Assembly (NCBI GenBank): GCA_963575745.1
Contig: CAUYUJ010018904.1
Location: forward strand, 634,276-698,275
Direction: 5' to 3'
DNA: 64,000 nucleotides
Source: Prorocentrum cordatum
Taxonomy: Eukaryota; Sar; Dinophyceae; Prorocentrales; Prorocentraceae
Shown here: one piece after another, positions 25,781 through 37,300 of the stretch
Position numbering within the stretch: the first letter of the stretch is position 1
Layout: every line of letters begins with the position of its first letter
Notes under the pieces: model-generated
What the model was told of the DNA's origin: nothing
The model's input: the letters and a program-made list of their open reading frames with translations, nothing else
The model's database searches: none
Program-made: the position numbers and the translations under genes

Positions 25781-25990
25781 CTGGACGCCCGAAATGAGCA
25801 CGGAAAGAATGGGTACAATGCCCAACAGCAGTTCCTGTTCAGTTTGGACAGGATTCGCTGTCCACGCCGCCGCGGCCTGTGTCCGTTCGAGACAGAAGGC
25901 CGCCTGCCCAACAGCGGCCGCTGTTGGTTTGGGACAACATTTGTTGTTGGGCATTGTACCCATTCTTTCGGTACCCATTTCGGGTGTCCA
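25781..25990. repeat. Fold-back element with inner perfect palindrome
   Basis: Arms of about 48 bases at 25781-25830 and 25939-25990 are inverted repeats sharing GAAAGAATGGGTACAATGCC and the outer CCCGAAATG block. The spacer holds a perfect 20-base palindrome, CCAACAGCGGCCGCTGTTGG, at 25908-25927. The structure suits a small fold-back/MITE-like element; no target duplication was identified. Confidence 0.8.
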
Positions 25991-26172
25991 AAATGTCGTT
26001 TTCGAAGGGGCAGGGAGCCATAAAGTCGACTGCACAGGCGAGGACCATGCTGCACAATACTATCGAGACCAGCCAAGACGCCTGGTGGCATATCCGCCGC
26101 TCGCCATATGGAACGAGGCCCCTCCCACTCTTCTTCTTCTTATTATTCTTTTTCTTCACCTTGTTCTTTTCT

Positions 26173-26349
26173 CAGAGCCATTGCGGCTCAAGGCCAAACA
26201 ACAAGATTCAGCGGGGGTGCAGGATCATCCTGACTTGCGGACGTGGCCCCATGGCATCAAGGGGATCAAGATGTCCCTCGACGGTGGGAAGTTCTCCCCT
26301 CTTTCTTCCCCGTGCCCCCCGATTCCCTCCGTAGCCATTGCGGCTTCAT
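26173..26349 (+). other. Two relict spliced-leader sequences
   Basis: At about 26175-26191, AGCCATTGCGGCTCAAG matches the 3' 17 bases of the dinoflagellate spliced leader (known as DCCGUAGCCAUUUUGGCUCAAG) at 15 positions. At 26329-26349, TCCGTAGCCATTGCGGCT matches its 5' 18 bases at 16 positions. Both carry the same TT to GC change. A third, weaker AGCCATTGCG lies at about 26486. Tandem relict leaders are what repeated trans-splicing and re-integration of cDNA leaves behind, so the DNA just downstream is likely a processed copy of an mRNA, though I do not recognise its product. Confidence 0.55.
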
Positions 26350-26499
26350 GTCAACCAACGGGATATGGCCAAGGTGTCTTTGTAACGTCGCTTGGCGTGT
26401 TGGCGCGGCATGTCGTCACTGGGATGAAGCCGTTCCTCTTCATTGACAAGTCGCATGGATTTTCCAGTCACCGAAGTGTCCCATAAGGACAGCCATTGC

Positions 26500-28635
26500 G
26501 AGTTTCAGCTTCTTGCGCCGAAATTAAGTTTGCGATTGTTGTGTCCTGACCCGCCATGACAGGGTCCATTTCGATCCAATTCAGTATCGATTCTGGCCAC
26601 TCCGATCCGATTCCGACTTCCTGCCGATGCGGCACGGACCGATGCACGTTCTGATTCGATCCGATGTTTTGTTTTGATGCTGATTGTTTTCGCAATGATC
26701 TCCCTCCCCGCTGGTCGCGCGGTTGTGCATCATGTGCGGCACCTCCAGCTGCCGGCCGATCAGATTCTCTGGCCCTGCGCTGTAAGGCAAGCCGTTGCCG
26801 CGCATGACCAGGAGCTACCTAGAGTTGCGAAGGAAGGTTCAAGGAAACGCTGTTGCACTTCTGATCGGGCCGCCTTCCACTCAACGAGCGCATTCCGCTA
26901 CTCGCCAAGTGCCTACTCGCAAACGTCCGAAGAAAAAACATATGTTAGCTCCGGCGAAGTGTCTCGTAGATCCCTCGCGGTGGATCCAGGCCATTTGCGA
27001 GTGGTTACTCTGCGAGTAGTGGGACGCGCTCGCCTATCCATGATATTCATCCTCATCGTTGTGGTTCGATTACATGCGATGGGTCTTGCCTATGGTGGAC
27101 AGGTGCTCCTGGATGGACGCAGTCGCAGGCACAACAGCGGAACACGTCCAGTTAACCAACAACAGGTTCCGGACGGATCGCCTCCGCGAAGCTGCTCTCG
27201 GCATCGACGGCGCCGAGAGTAAGCGGCCCCTTCTCCCCAGGGGCAGCGCGAGAGCGCGAATGCGTTGCGAGGCTCGCCTCGAGGCGAGGCGGGTGCGTGG
27301 CGTGGCTCGAATCGAAGTGAAGTGACAGATGCGCCTGGGCAGGGATTCGCTCCGACGGGTATCCGTGTTGACCCCAGGAGAGGGGGAGCTCCGCGGGAGC
27401 TTCGCGAGGCCCGACTGGATATATCCAAATTGCGCGGCCGGAGGCGCCGAGGGTGCTGAAACACCCGACAGAAGCTCGCCGATCGCGCCAACGAGGCCCC
27501 AGGCTTCGCCGCCAGCGCGCGCGCGCCCGGACGGGCCATCCGAGCGCAACCCTGCGTCAAATCCAAAGGTAAGCAACCCGAGCGTGATTCCGCGCCAGCG
27601 CACCCGGGCGGGGAATGCGGCTGCACGCCCGGACTGGCAGTTCTCTCCCAGGTGGGGCAGCCCGCGCAGATGTCAAGCGTTGGAGGCATCGAGGCTGCTA
27701 GAGCATGCCAGGATCTCGAGGATCGCCAACGGGGCCTTTCAGGGGAGGCCAGACGTACCCCAGAACAAACGTTCCCTGGAGCGGGGGCCTTAGGGCCCAC
27801 CTCGGGACGCCCAACGGCTGCGTTTCGGCGCCCACCGTGGCCGGAACCGTGGCCGCTGCGACACCTCATTGGGGGGACGCCATCCTTTGGGTACGTTTGG
27901 GACTGTCCAAGCTTTCGAGTGACCAAGAGCCAGCGCGTTTGTTTTGGTTCCCCCCCCCAAAGCAAAAGTTGGAGCGTGGGAGTGCGTGCGCAGTGCGAGC
28001 AGGGCGCCGCCGTGGCCGCGACCGAGGAGCAGAACGCCGGCGGATTGCCGAGGCCCACGGCCGCACAGATGCCCACAGATGCGCACAGCGCGCGGCAGTG
28101 GCTGCACCGTGCTGTCTGGGGAGCAGGGCAGCGACACCGCCACCGCCCGTCGGAGGAGGAGCGTGTCACGCTGGCTGCCCCGGAGAGGCCTCGTCGCCAC
28201 AGCTGGGTTCGCCTCGACGTCCTGGCCGGAGCGCACCCCGGGAGAGGTCCTGGGAGCAGCGGTCTTGGTGCTCCTGGTGCTTCCCAGCCGAGGTCCTCGT
28301 CTTCCCCCCCCCCCCCACTCCCCCTCTTCGTACCACCTCCAGCGAGGCGGTCCACGATGCCTCCCCGAGCTGGTGACAGATGCGGGCATGGGGGCATCGC
28401 ACCACGAAGGCCCCCCCCGCCGGCTCCTCGCGCTGGTGTGTGGTGGTGGTGGTGTCGCGTTTTCTTGGGCCTAGCTGTCGTGCCGCCGCCATCGACGGCG
28501 GCGGATTATTCACTGCAAGGTCTTCCTCCTCCCTGACCTCCTCCGACTGGGACTAAGAATCAACGGGAATGCAAGGGGGAGGAAGGCGCGGAGGAGGAAG
28601 ATGAGGCGGAGATCGAGGGGGGGTGCAGGGGAAGG
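26500..28635. other. GC-rich DNA with long overlapping frames, unassigned
   Basis: A minus frame (27090-28397, 435 codons) and a plus frame (27652-28536, 294 codons) mirror each other. Neither has a motif I recognise, and composition alone explains both. 28192-28252 resembles 13001-13060 (shared CTCGTCGCCAC and CTGGGTTCGC), a dispersed repeat. Confidence 0.35.
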
Positions 28636-28640
28636 AGGAG

Positions 28641-28733
28641 GATGCGGAGCTTGGCGAATATCTTTCGCCGCGCTTCGCTCTGGCGGGCCTGGCGGATTCG
28701 CGAGTCCAGCATGAAGCCCGCGGACGCGGTCAG
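28641..28733 (+). CDS. Possible internal exon with GC donor
   Basis: After a GGAGGAG acceptor at 28640 there are 31 open codons starting DAELGEYLSPRFALAGLAD, ending in CAG followed by GCTGTG, a possible GC donor. Both ends would be phase 0. A second frame (MRSLANIFRRASLWRAWRI) is also open across it, so the frame choice is uncertain. Family unknown. C/T-rich DNA follows to about 29130. Confidence 0.3.
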
Positions 28734-29439
28734 GCTGTGTCTAGACAAGCGCCCCGAGGAGGCCACGTGGGCCCTTCTACTCTACCTGCTTCTTCCTTCC
28801 TTTACCATTCCTACCCCTCCATCCCTCTCCTCAACTTCCTTCCTCTCCCCTCCATCTCCTCCTTCCCATCTCTACCCCTTCCTTTTGTCATCATATGTCT
28901 CTCTCTCTCTCAGTCTCTTCCCCTCTCACTCTCACTGTCAACATCCTCTCGAAGAAGACGGCGGAGCACGAAAGGAAGTTACCATCCTTCTGTCTACACC
29001 CCCAACGGTCCTCCTGCATCCGCCCTCTCCTCCCCCTCCTCTCGCCCCCCCACCGTGCTCCTCCTGCATCCTCCTACTCCCCCATCTCTTCCTCCTCCTC
29101 CTCCTCGTCATTCTCCTCCTCAATCATTCAATCAACAAAGAGAGCATGACGTTCGTAGCCTACACAAGGATCGAGTCGAGACGTAAAAGGGGAGATAGGG
29201 GAAGTGTGAAACCAAGCGCAAGGGGGAAAAAGGAGGTCGCGACCTGCAACCCCAAGCCCCCCCTCCAATAGAGGGCGCGGGAAGAAGTGCCAGGTCTTCT
29301 CACCCCGTGAGCCATGTAATCGCTGCCAGTGTGTAACTGCATGGAGGGATGAAGTGGCACATGGAAATGGCACAGCGCAGTCATGCATGAGCCACTCGTT
29401 CCATTCACCATGGGCAGCCGGGAAAGAGGAGTGCACATC

Positions 29440-30323
29440 AGACAAGACGGCAGCTGCAAGAATGTGACACATATGCCCAGAACAGGCCTTCGCCGCCGAA
29501 GTGGTCCACTTGCCACTCTTTGGTTATAGCTCCTGCAAGGAAAGATGGGGGTGATTACCCCCACTTGTACTCTTGCGAGGGCGACAGTCCACAATTCCAC
29601 GGAGGGCAGGACAGCTGACAACAAGAAACCTCGTAGGCCTGGCATTGATCAATGCTGGCCGCTTCAACCCCTGGCGCTCGCGCGCGTTTCCTGAGGTCGG
29701 GCAGGTGCCAACTGGAGTGTATGTCAGCGATCTCAGGCCCCGGCGCATGATGTTTCATGATACAAGCAAGATGCATGGCGCGAAGCAAACCATTGCCATG
29801 TTCCACTTGTTTCGCTTCTTGTCCAGTGAGGAAGAGGAGACCCCAAAGGGACAGTGAAACGAAGCGGGCGCGGGGGTCGAGTGGTACCTTCAATAGGGTG
29901 ATGCCTGGCAGCGCTCCAAGTCTCACAAGGGGGTCCTCCAATGAAAGCTAAAGCGTGGCCGGTCCTCAATGAGATTTGCCCAGCGGCGTCTAGTGTCGTC
30001 GCACGTAAGGTCATCCATTGAGGGGTGTGAGTTACATCAATGCTAAGCACATGCGCTCTCATGGGGCGTCGCTGCGCCAGCTCTTGACAGTGGTCTTTAA
30101 AGTCTTCACTGCGACGATGGCCAGAGAAGAAATGAATAGTGTAGCCAACAGACCTGGGAGGGAGGTAAGTAGCGCGGGGACAAAATGGACGAGAAACACG
30201 TAGGCCTTCCTGGTCGACGCAAGGGAGGTCGATCTCGGGCTCAGGACGGGGGGGCCGCGGCAAGAGGGAGGGCAAGGCCAAGAGTCCGACAGGCGGAGCG
30301 GGCCGCGCAGTTATCTTGCACAC
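29440..30323 (-). pseudogene. Frameshifted element-associated protein with methyltransferase-like GGPPC motif
   Basis: Reading leftward, one frame (30323 to about 29855) gives HFFSGHRRSEDF (residues 64-75) and FIGGPPCETWSAAR (127-140). These resemble motif I and the catalytic motif IV (PPC) of cytosine-5 DNA methyltransferases. Coding similarity then continues in a second frame (LWGLLFLTGQEAKQVEHGN to SIDQCQAYE) and a third (ARPTRFLVVSCPALRGIVD), so at least two frameshifts separate the parts. I know this FSG/GGPPCETWS block as a recurrent dinoflagellate mobile-element-associated protein; methyltransferase activity is inferred from motifs only. No start is assigned with confidence; the coding signal begins near residue 30. 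The copy is dead as it stands. Confidence 0.55.
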
Positions 30324-30599
30324 CCTTTCGTCGGTTCTCGCGGGGGTGGCGGCATGCGGCCTTTTTTTTCTTTTTATTATATATGATATATATACATATA
30401 TGATATATTTCCAAGGGCTTCAGGCTGACAGTGGAGTTTAAGCAGAGCGTCGACCTCAGCACCAGAGAGGTCGAGGCCAACCTTCGGCACCTCTGGACTC
30501 ATCCCCAAACCGTGCAAGGCTGACACCACCAGGAACCTCGGCACGAATGCCCCGCTGGGAGGCGTTCAGAAGGTCTTCATGCACAGTGCCAGGTTGAGT

Positions 30600-31540
30600 T
30601 CGGCGACCACCAGGACCAGAAAGCCCACGATCACGCAGTCTGCGGGGGGCGACATCAGCATTGCGCATCGCATGGGGCCCGCGGCGCCGGCGCCCAGGGG
30701 AACTGGCGTCTCGGTAGGGGCCCCGACAAAGATGGCTGGCCTCAGGGTGCCTGCGGCCAGTGGCTTAGGACGTCTTCCCATATGTGTCTCGGTAGGACGC
30801 AGGATCTACACCTGCGGGCGCGGCTTCAAGGTTGGCCCCTTTGTCGTCCACGTGGGCCATGTCTTGCTCATGTGGGCCACGGCTGTTTGGGAGGCGGTGC
30901 CGAGCGCCGTTGTCTTGCAGAGCGCGATGGCCCAGTCCGTGCGCAATTCCAGAGTTGTCAAGTACCTGTTGCGCACAGCTTCGTCCCCAGCTGATGGCTC
31001 GCGGCTTGTCTGGAGAGGAGTGTGATGGGACTTCCAGGGCAGTGCCGCCGTCGCTCAGGTCCGAGGGGCCGGCGGTTCGCTCAGGAGGTGTTCGAGAGTC
31101 AGATCGCCGCGCTCTAGGCACCCAGCGAGGCCTCGGAGCCCCCGGAGCCGCCCGCCTGATCTTCTGGACACGGATCAAGAGGCCGTTTTCCAGGAAGTCT
31201 AGCGCGCGGGGGAGCACCGCCAGATATGTACGAGATGTTTGGAATCTAGTGTCCACTGGCCTCAGTTCAGTCTCTTTCGGCACGGGCTTCCGCGCGAGCA
31301 AAGCTGCCAGAGGTGTTAACTGGTTTCCAGACACATTGTGGCGCCGACAATACGATTGTCCAGCGAACGATGCGTTGAGGGGTGGGTAGAGGGGGGGCAT
31401 GCTCTCGCGCGCTTGTAGAGCACGACGCGGCGGGCCCCAGTTAGGATTTGCCGAGGCCGAGAAGCCTGCTCGAGGAGTGTTTCCTGGTCCCGTAGGATCA
31501 TGCGAGATCCAACCTGAAGGGGGCAGTTTTCATGCGCCAA
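30600..31540 (-). pseudogene. Possible retroelement polyprotein remnant upstream of the GGPPC pseudogene
   Basis: Minus-strand frames (30765-31400, 31316-31540) are open over long stretches and lie directly upstream of, and co-oriented with, the GGPPC-motif pseudogene. The segment with MAHENCPLQVGSRMILRDQE resembles the integrase-downstream region of dinoflagellate retroelement polyproteins, but no catalytic motif is visible. It could equally be unrelated GC-rich sequence. Confidence 0.22.
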
Positions 31541-31934
31541 TGACCCGAAACGGGCCTTGTGCCAGGCCTGCCTCTATAGGCTTACGCCACATCCGCCGGC
31601 CCCTTAACTGAGTTCAAGGTGTTGATGGTGTTTCCGGTGTTTGGAGGCTCCTTGGGCGCCAGGCTCGAATTTTCGGTTCGGGGTTCTCCTCTTGGGTCCG
31701 TGTTGGGGCCGGTTCGGAGACTTCTTTGGCCGGTCATGGGGCTTCTAGGGCCGTCTTGGCGGCTTGTCTGGCCGTCATGGTTTTTTTGGGGGGCCGTATT
31801 CCCAACAATCCTGTGGTGTTGGGTCCTCGTTTTGAAGAGACAGCGCCCCGCGTCCCACCTTCCTCCTACTCCCCCTCCTCCCCCTCCTCCCTCCTCCCCC
31901 TCCTTGCCTCTGCTCTCGGCACACCTCTCACACG

Positions 31935-33232
31935 TTTCGTAGCCCCACAGGGAACTCCACCGAAGGCCCCAGTGGTTGCTCTCGCATGCGGTTCCCCCAC
32001 CCAGGGCAGCGCTTCGTGGCCCCATAGGGAGCTCCACCGAAGGCCCCAGCGGCTGCTCTCGCATGCGGTTCCCCCACCCAGGGCGACGCTTCGTGGCGCC
32101 ATAGGGAGCTCCACCGAAGGCCCCAGTGGCTGCTCTCGCATGCGGTTCCCGCACCCAGCATTTCGTGGCCCCATAGGGAGCTCCACCGAAGGCCCCAGTG
32201 GTTGCTCTCGCATGCGGTTCCCCCACCCGGGCAGCGCTTCGTGGCCCCATATGGAGCTCCACCGAAGGCCCCAGCGGCTGCTCTCGCATGCGGTTCCCCC
32301 ACCCAGGGCAGCGTTTCGTGGCCCCATAGGGAGATCCACCGAAGGCCCCAGTGGCTGCTTTCGCATGCGGTTCCCCCACCCAGGGCAGCGTGTCGTGGCC
32401 CCATAGGGAGCTCCACCGAAGGCCCCTGTGGCTGCTCTCGCATGCGGTTCCCCCACCCAAGGCAGCGTTTCGTGGCCCCATAGGGAGCTCCACCGAAGGC
32501 CCCAGTGGCTGCTCTCGCATGCGGTTCCCCCACCCAGGGCAGCGCTTCGTGGCCCCATAGGGAGCTCCACCGAAGGCCCCAGTGGCTGCTCTCGCATTCG
32601 GTTCCCTCGCCCGGGGTAGGTTTTCGTTGCCTCATATGGAGCTCCACCGAAGGCCCCAGCGGCTGCTCTCGCATGCGGTTCCCCCACCCAGGGCAGCGCT
32701 TCGTGGCCCCATAAGGGAGCTCCACCGAAAGGCCCCAGTGGCTGCTCTCGCATGCGGCCCCCGCGCCCAGGGCAGCGCTTCGTGGCCCCATGGGGAGTTC
32801 CACCGAAGGCCCAAGTGGCGCAGTTCGCATGCGGTTCCCTCTCGCATGCGGTTCCCCAACCCAGGGCAACGTTTCGTGGCCACATAGGGGGCTCCACCGA
32901 AGGCCCCAGTGGCTGCTCTCGCATGCGGTTCCCCCACCCAGGGCAGCGCTTCGTGGCCCCATAGGGAGCTCCACCGAAGGCCCCTGTGGCTGCTCTCGCG
33001 AACGGTTCCCCCACCCAGGGCAGCGTTTCGTGGCCCCATAGGGAGCTCCACGGCTGCTCTCGCATGCGGTTCCCCCACACAGGGCAGCGCTTCGTGGCCC
33101 CATGGGGAGCTCCACCGAAGGCCCCAGTGGCTGCTCTCGCATAATGCCCTCCCCTGTTGCGCAGTTTGCATGCGGTTCCCCCACCCAAGGCAGCGCTTCG
33201 TGGCCCCATAGGGAGCCCCACCGAAAGAGGCA
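31935..33232 (+). repeat. 77-bp satellite array, about 17 copies
   Basis: Units with GAGCTCCACCGAAGGCC, GCTGCTCTCGCATGCGG and CACCCAGGGCAGCG recur with period 77 (CTCGCATGCGG at 31981, 32058, 32135, then 32207 after a 5-base loss). Interruptions near 32820-32840, 33050 and 33145-33170 are partial units. All three minus frames are open for hundreds of codons (312, 457 and 555) because the unit lacks stops and 77 is not a multiple of three; these are not genes. Confidence 0.97.
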
Positions 33233-33249
33233 CCCACAACGCGTTACGA

Positions 33250-33720
33250 ACACTTGATTATGGTTGGGTTCTTCGCCAGGATGATTTGAGCCTTCTCGGG
33301 TGCTTTTTTGGTCCATCTTGGGCGTTGTAACAGGCCAACAAGCGAATGTGATAAACATATGCTTTGCCCGGAGGGAATCGGGCGATTTTGTCGGCTTGTG
33401 CCGTTCTCCAGGAGCCACTTGTGGGTCTCTTGGGGCGTCTTGCAAACTTCCAGGACCGTCTGGAGGCCATTGTGTGAGTTTTGAAACGAACTTTCGGCGA
33501 TTTGAGCCCTCGTCGGCCGTGTTTGGGGCTTTTGGGATGCCTCGGGGGCTGTCATGGAGCTCTAAAGGGAGTCTGGGGGCGCCTTGGCCCCCCATGGTGA
33601 GGTCGGGGGCGGGTCGTCCGCGGCCCGGGGTGGGGCGTCAAATTTCCGGCTGGGGTCCTGGGGGGCGCGGGGGAGCGTGCGGGGGGGGAATCTGTCGGGG
33701 GCCAATCGTCGGGTGACAAG
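33250..33720. repeat. CTTGGGGCC-type low-complexity family, one of four blocks
   Basis: Diverged repeats of TTGGGGGCCTCTTGGG, CGTCTTGG and GGAGGCC words. The same texture occurs at 31620-31800, 37750-38350 and 42430-43120. On plus they read as Leu/Gly/Trp-rich frames, which are artefacts. Confidence 0.6.
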
Positions 33721-34380
33721 CGCTGCCTACGTCGCGGCGCGCGTAGTCATGGGGCCACTCAGTACTCCATCATCGATACCTAATACTGAGAACGATTGAG
33801 GACCTCAGGACGCCCCAACATCATCCCAGAGAACGCGGCTCTCCGGCCTCTAAGATCCACGCCGCGCGGGCCCCCCCGCGCCGGCCTCCCCCCCATCCTC
33901 CCTGCCAGCCATCTCCGAGGGCGCCATATGGAAACTCTGAGGCGCGCGTAGGTGCCAGCGCGGAACGCGCGCCCGAGGAACCAGAGCTTCCATGGGGCGC
34001 CGCAGCCGAAGCGCGGGAGGAGAATAGGAACGGGCTCTTGTTGATGGTGTGTTTTGGGGCGGTCGTGCTGAGTGGCGACGTCGACTGTGGAGCGCCGCGC
34101 CTGCGGGATGTCCGCGGAGCGCATGGGCCGCGCGGGTCGCGGGTGGAGGCGTCGCTGGAGCGGTCGAAGACAGGCGCTCCATGCAAAGAGGCGAAGAGGC
34201 GCGTGCAGAACTACATGAGCGTCATGGACTTGCGGCCAGTCAGGGGCGAAGACATCGGGAAGCGCGAGGGCGGGCTGCGCAGCGACGGAGAGCTGGGCCT
34301 GGGAATTGTCGACGCGGCGACAAGGCGGCGGACGCGCGCGGGGGGCGCTCACGGGGAAGAGGACAGGCGGACCAACGTAG

Positions 34381-37300
34381 TTGCGGAACGCAAAAAAAGG
34401 AACAAGTCGGGGGGCCACGGCAAGGGGCGACGCGGCGCGGGGCGAGGGCAAGATATGCAAGCGCGGACAACGCAAGAAGCGCGGAGGGGGCGGTGCGTTG
34501 AAGCGGGGTGGCGCGGCAGCGCAGGGGGCGCAGGCGGCGGCCGCGGCGTCGAGAGCCGCAGAACCAAGCGGCGCGGGCGAACCGGAGGGCGCCCCAGAGG
34601 TGGCGGCGGGAAAAACGGCAGCGGCGTCCAGCGCGCGGAAGTGGAGAAAGGGGCTTGGGGATGGCGGGTTGAACGCGGGGCGTCGTAGTGTCGTTGAGAA
34701 GTTGACAGATCGGGCGTTGGCCCGGAAATTCGGGAGTTTGCCGAGGGGCCAGAGGACAGGCAACAAACTTTCTGATATGCAGCCCCTCGCGCGGGCATTG
34801 CGCGGTGGCCCAGGGGCCGGGAAGAGCATTGTCATGGGCGAGATTCGGAAGGAATTGCTCGGGAAAGAGATGGGGCGGTCGCGCGACATCGGCTTCCAGG
34901 TCGCAGCGCTGCAGGCCGCAAGCGCGGCAGCGCTCGACGGGAACACAGCGCGCGGCGCACGCGGGATCGGCGTGAAAAAAAAGGGGGCGCGCGGGGGGGC
35001 GGGGGGCGATAGGGGGCGCAGAGTCCAACGAGAAGACGAAGAAGGAAATGGCCGCGCGGAGACTGTTTCAGTGGAAATGGTTGATAGTGGACGGGGTGAG
35101 CGTGTTCAGCGCGAACTTCTCAGCAGAGCTTGACTCGCATTTGCGGTCTTGCATGTCGGCAGCAAGATGTTCGAGAGTTGATGGAGACGGATTGGGCGGA
35201 CCTTTCAGGGGTTTGAATGTGTTATTTTGCTGGGGGTTCTATAAATTGGAGCCGCCGTCGGGGACGGCCATCGATGCGCTGCCCTCGTTGTATCTGAAGA
35301 ACGCGAGGAAACGCGCGCCGGGTGCTGCGGACGACCGCGGGCAGTCTATCTTCTGGGGGCCAGGAAGCGATGGGGCAGCGCAGGGGATGACGAAGTTGAC
35401 GGGGTGCAAGAGCGCGGATGATTTCTTGGAGTGCAGGGCGAGTTTCGCCAAGGTAGCTGCCAGAGCGCGCGCGCAATTTTTTGCATGGCAGACCGACGGA
35501 TGTTCCGGGGTCGCGGATAAACGGCGCGCCGTTGCGCGGGAATGCGCGTTGTCTACGAGACGCAGAGGGCGCAGTGAAACAGACCGGGCTAGAGTGCGAG
35601 GAGTGCAGAGTTGAGCGAGAGAGGAGAGCTCGTCGCGACGTCGCCGGAAGGCGCGCGGTTTCGCGATTAGAAATTTGTCTGCGCCGTCTCCACTTATGCG
35701 AACCAGGACATTCGCTGCCGCGTCAGGGAGCAGAGAGCTGCGCGGCGGACAAGGGGGCGAGGGGGACAGCTGCTGCGGCTCGCAGCCAGAGATCGCCCGA
35801 ACCACGGCGGGGAACCGAGGCGCCCGCGCACGGTGGTGGACAACGTGCGGTGGCTCGGGCACCACGACAAGCAGCGCGCAAGCTTGCCGGTGTGGTTGCT
35901 CTGGCGAAGGGGATGCCGGTAGCTTTGGCAGGTCACTTGGATCGGTCGAGGAAGCAGCTGTTGCGGGGTCGCACAGCGACCGTCCGTGGATGGGCGTTGC
36001 ACGAGGACGAGGTCCTGGGAGATGAAGACGAAGAAGTCTGGGTACATCTACCGAGAGCGATTGCGTTGGACTTTCATGCGAAGGAGTGGCACCTGTCAGG
36101 CTGGGAGCCGGGTCTGCATCCGATCCTTCCATCGAAAGGGCGACAATGGTTCTTGGACGGGCATCGGTGGTATCCAGTATTGAGTGTGAAACGCACCCAG
36201 TGTATGATGACCCCGTCTTTGGCAGCGGCGGCGCGTCTGGCGCGGGGCCGGGCCGCGGGGGCAGCGATGGCGGACTTTGAAAGGGCGCGGCGTGAGTTGG
36301 ATGTCAGGTTACGTTGTTATTGCGTGCGTGCGCAGGCGAGAGAACCTTTTGATTTTCTGGCCCCTTGATAGGAAGCCGCGCGACAAAAGTTAGATGGCTG
36401 GCGCGAAAAAGCCGTCGCGGGTCCTAAGAGGGGAGGGCGTGGTTTGGGATGAGTGGGAGGCGGCAATGATACCCCGAGACCAGTGCGAGCGCTGCCGGCG
36501 GAGGTTGCTGGCAGAGGCGTTCACGGAGTACGAGTTCCAGGAGAAGGAGATGCCGGCGCTTTGAAATGAAAACGCGGGAGAGACGAAAACACACGCGGAC
36601 GAGAAATGGTGCGCAACGTGCAGAGGGTGGGCAACCAAATCGGAGGGCGAGGGCGCGACGCGGCACGTCGGCGGTCGGAGCGGGGACGCAGCGGCCGACG
36701 ATGGGGGGGGCAAGAAGGGTTCGGACAATGTGCCGCGCGAAGTGCAGCCATGTCAAAGCCATGCAGAAGTCGCGGAACGGCAGCGCGGAGTGGAACGAGA
36801 GCGTCGGCACAGCGCGGCGTTCGAATGACGAGCGCCTGTCGCTGCGCGACGAACAGGCGGACATGTCGGAAGCTCAGAGGAAGCGCAACGCAGCGGGGGA
36901 GAGGTTGCGCCGGAAGTGCGCGGAGAAGCGGGAAAAGGCAGTGCTGAGGGCAAGTTGCGAAGCAGGGAATCGCAAACGGAAGCAGGAGGCGGAAGTTGAG
37001 CCGCCGACGTGCGGCGCGCCCGGTTGCGGGGTGTCCTTCTGGGAGGGAGGTCATTGGAACCGCGACGAAATGGAGGACCACCGGGCGAAGACAGGAGCAA
37101 GAGCGGCGTGCGAAAGGTGCCATAAGCGGGGCATCGCCGCGAAGGGTGTGGCCGATGAGTCGAAGCGGTTGAAGCGACTGCTGATATGCGCAGCGCGCAA
37201 GAAACAGATCGCTCGGCAGGGGCACACGCGCGCCAAACAGGAGAGCGAGCACTTCACGAGAAAGGGTAAAGTTGCATGCGCAGATTGCATTGCCGACGGG

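Noticed and set aside
25794-26486. 230-codon plus frame
   Set aside because: It spans one arm and the loop of the fold-back and both relict leaders, so it is unlikely to be one protein, although its middle looks mildly coding.
31582-33595. Minus-strand frames of 312, 457 and 555 codons
   Set aside because: They lie in the 77-bp satellite; the unit has no stops, so any frame stays open. The translated sequence is the repeat read in rotating frames.
33780-34946. Minus frame of 388 codons opposite the helicase
   Set aside because: It is antisense to the recognisable helicase motifs and has no motif of its own.
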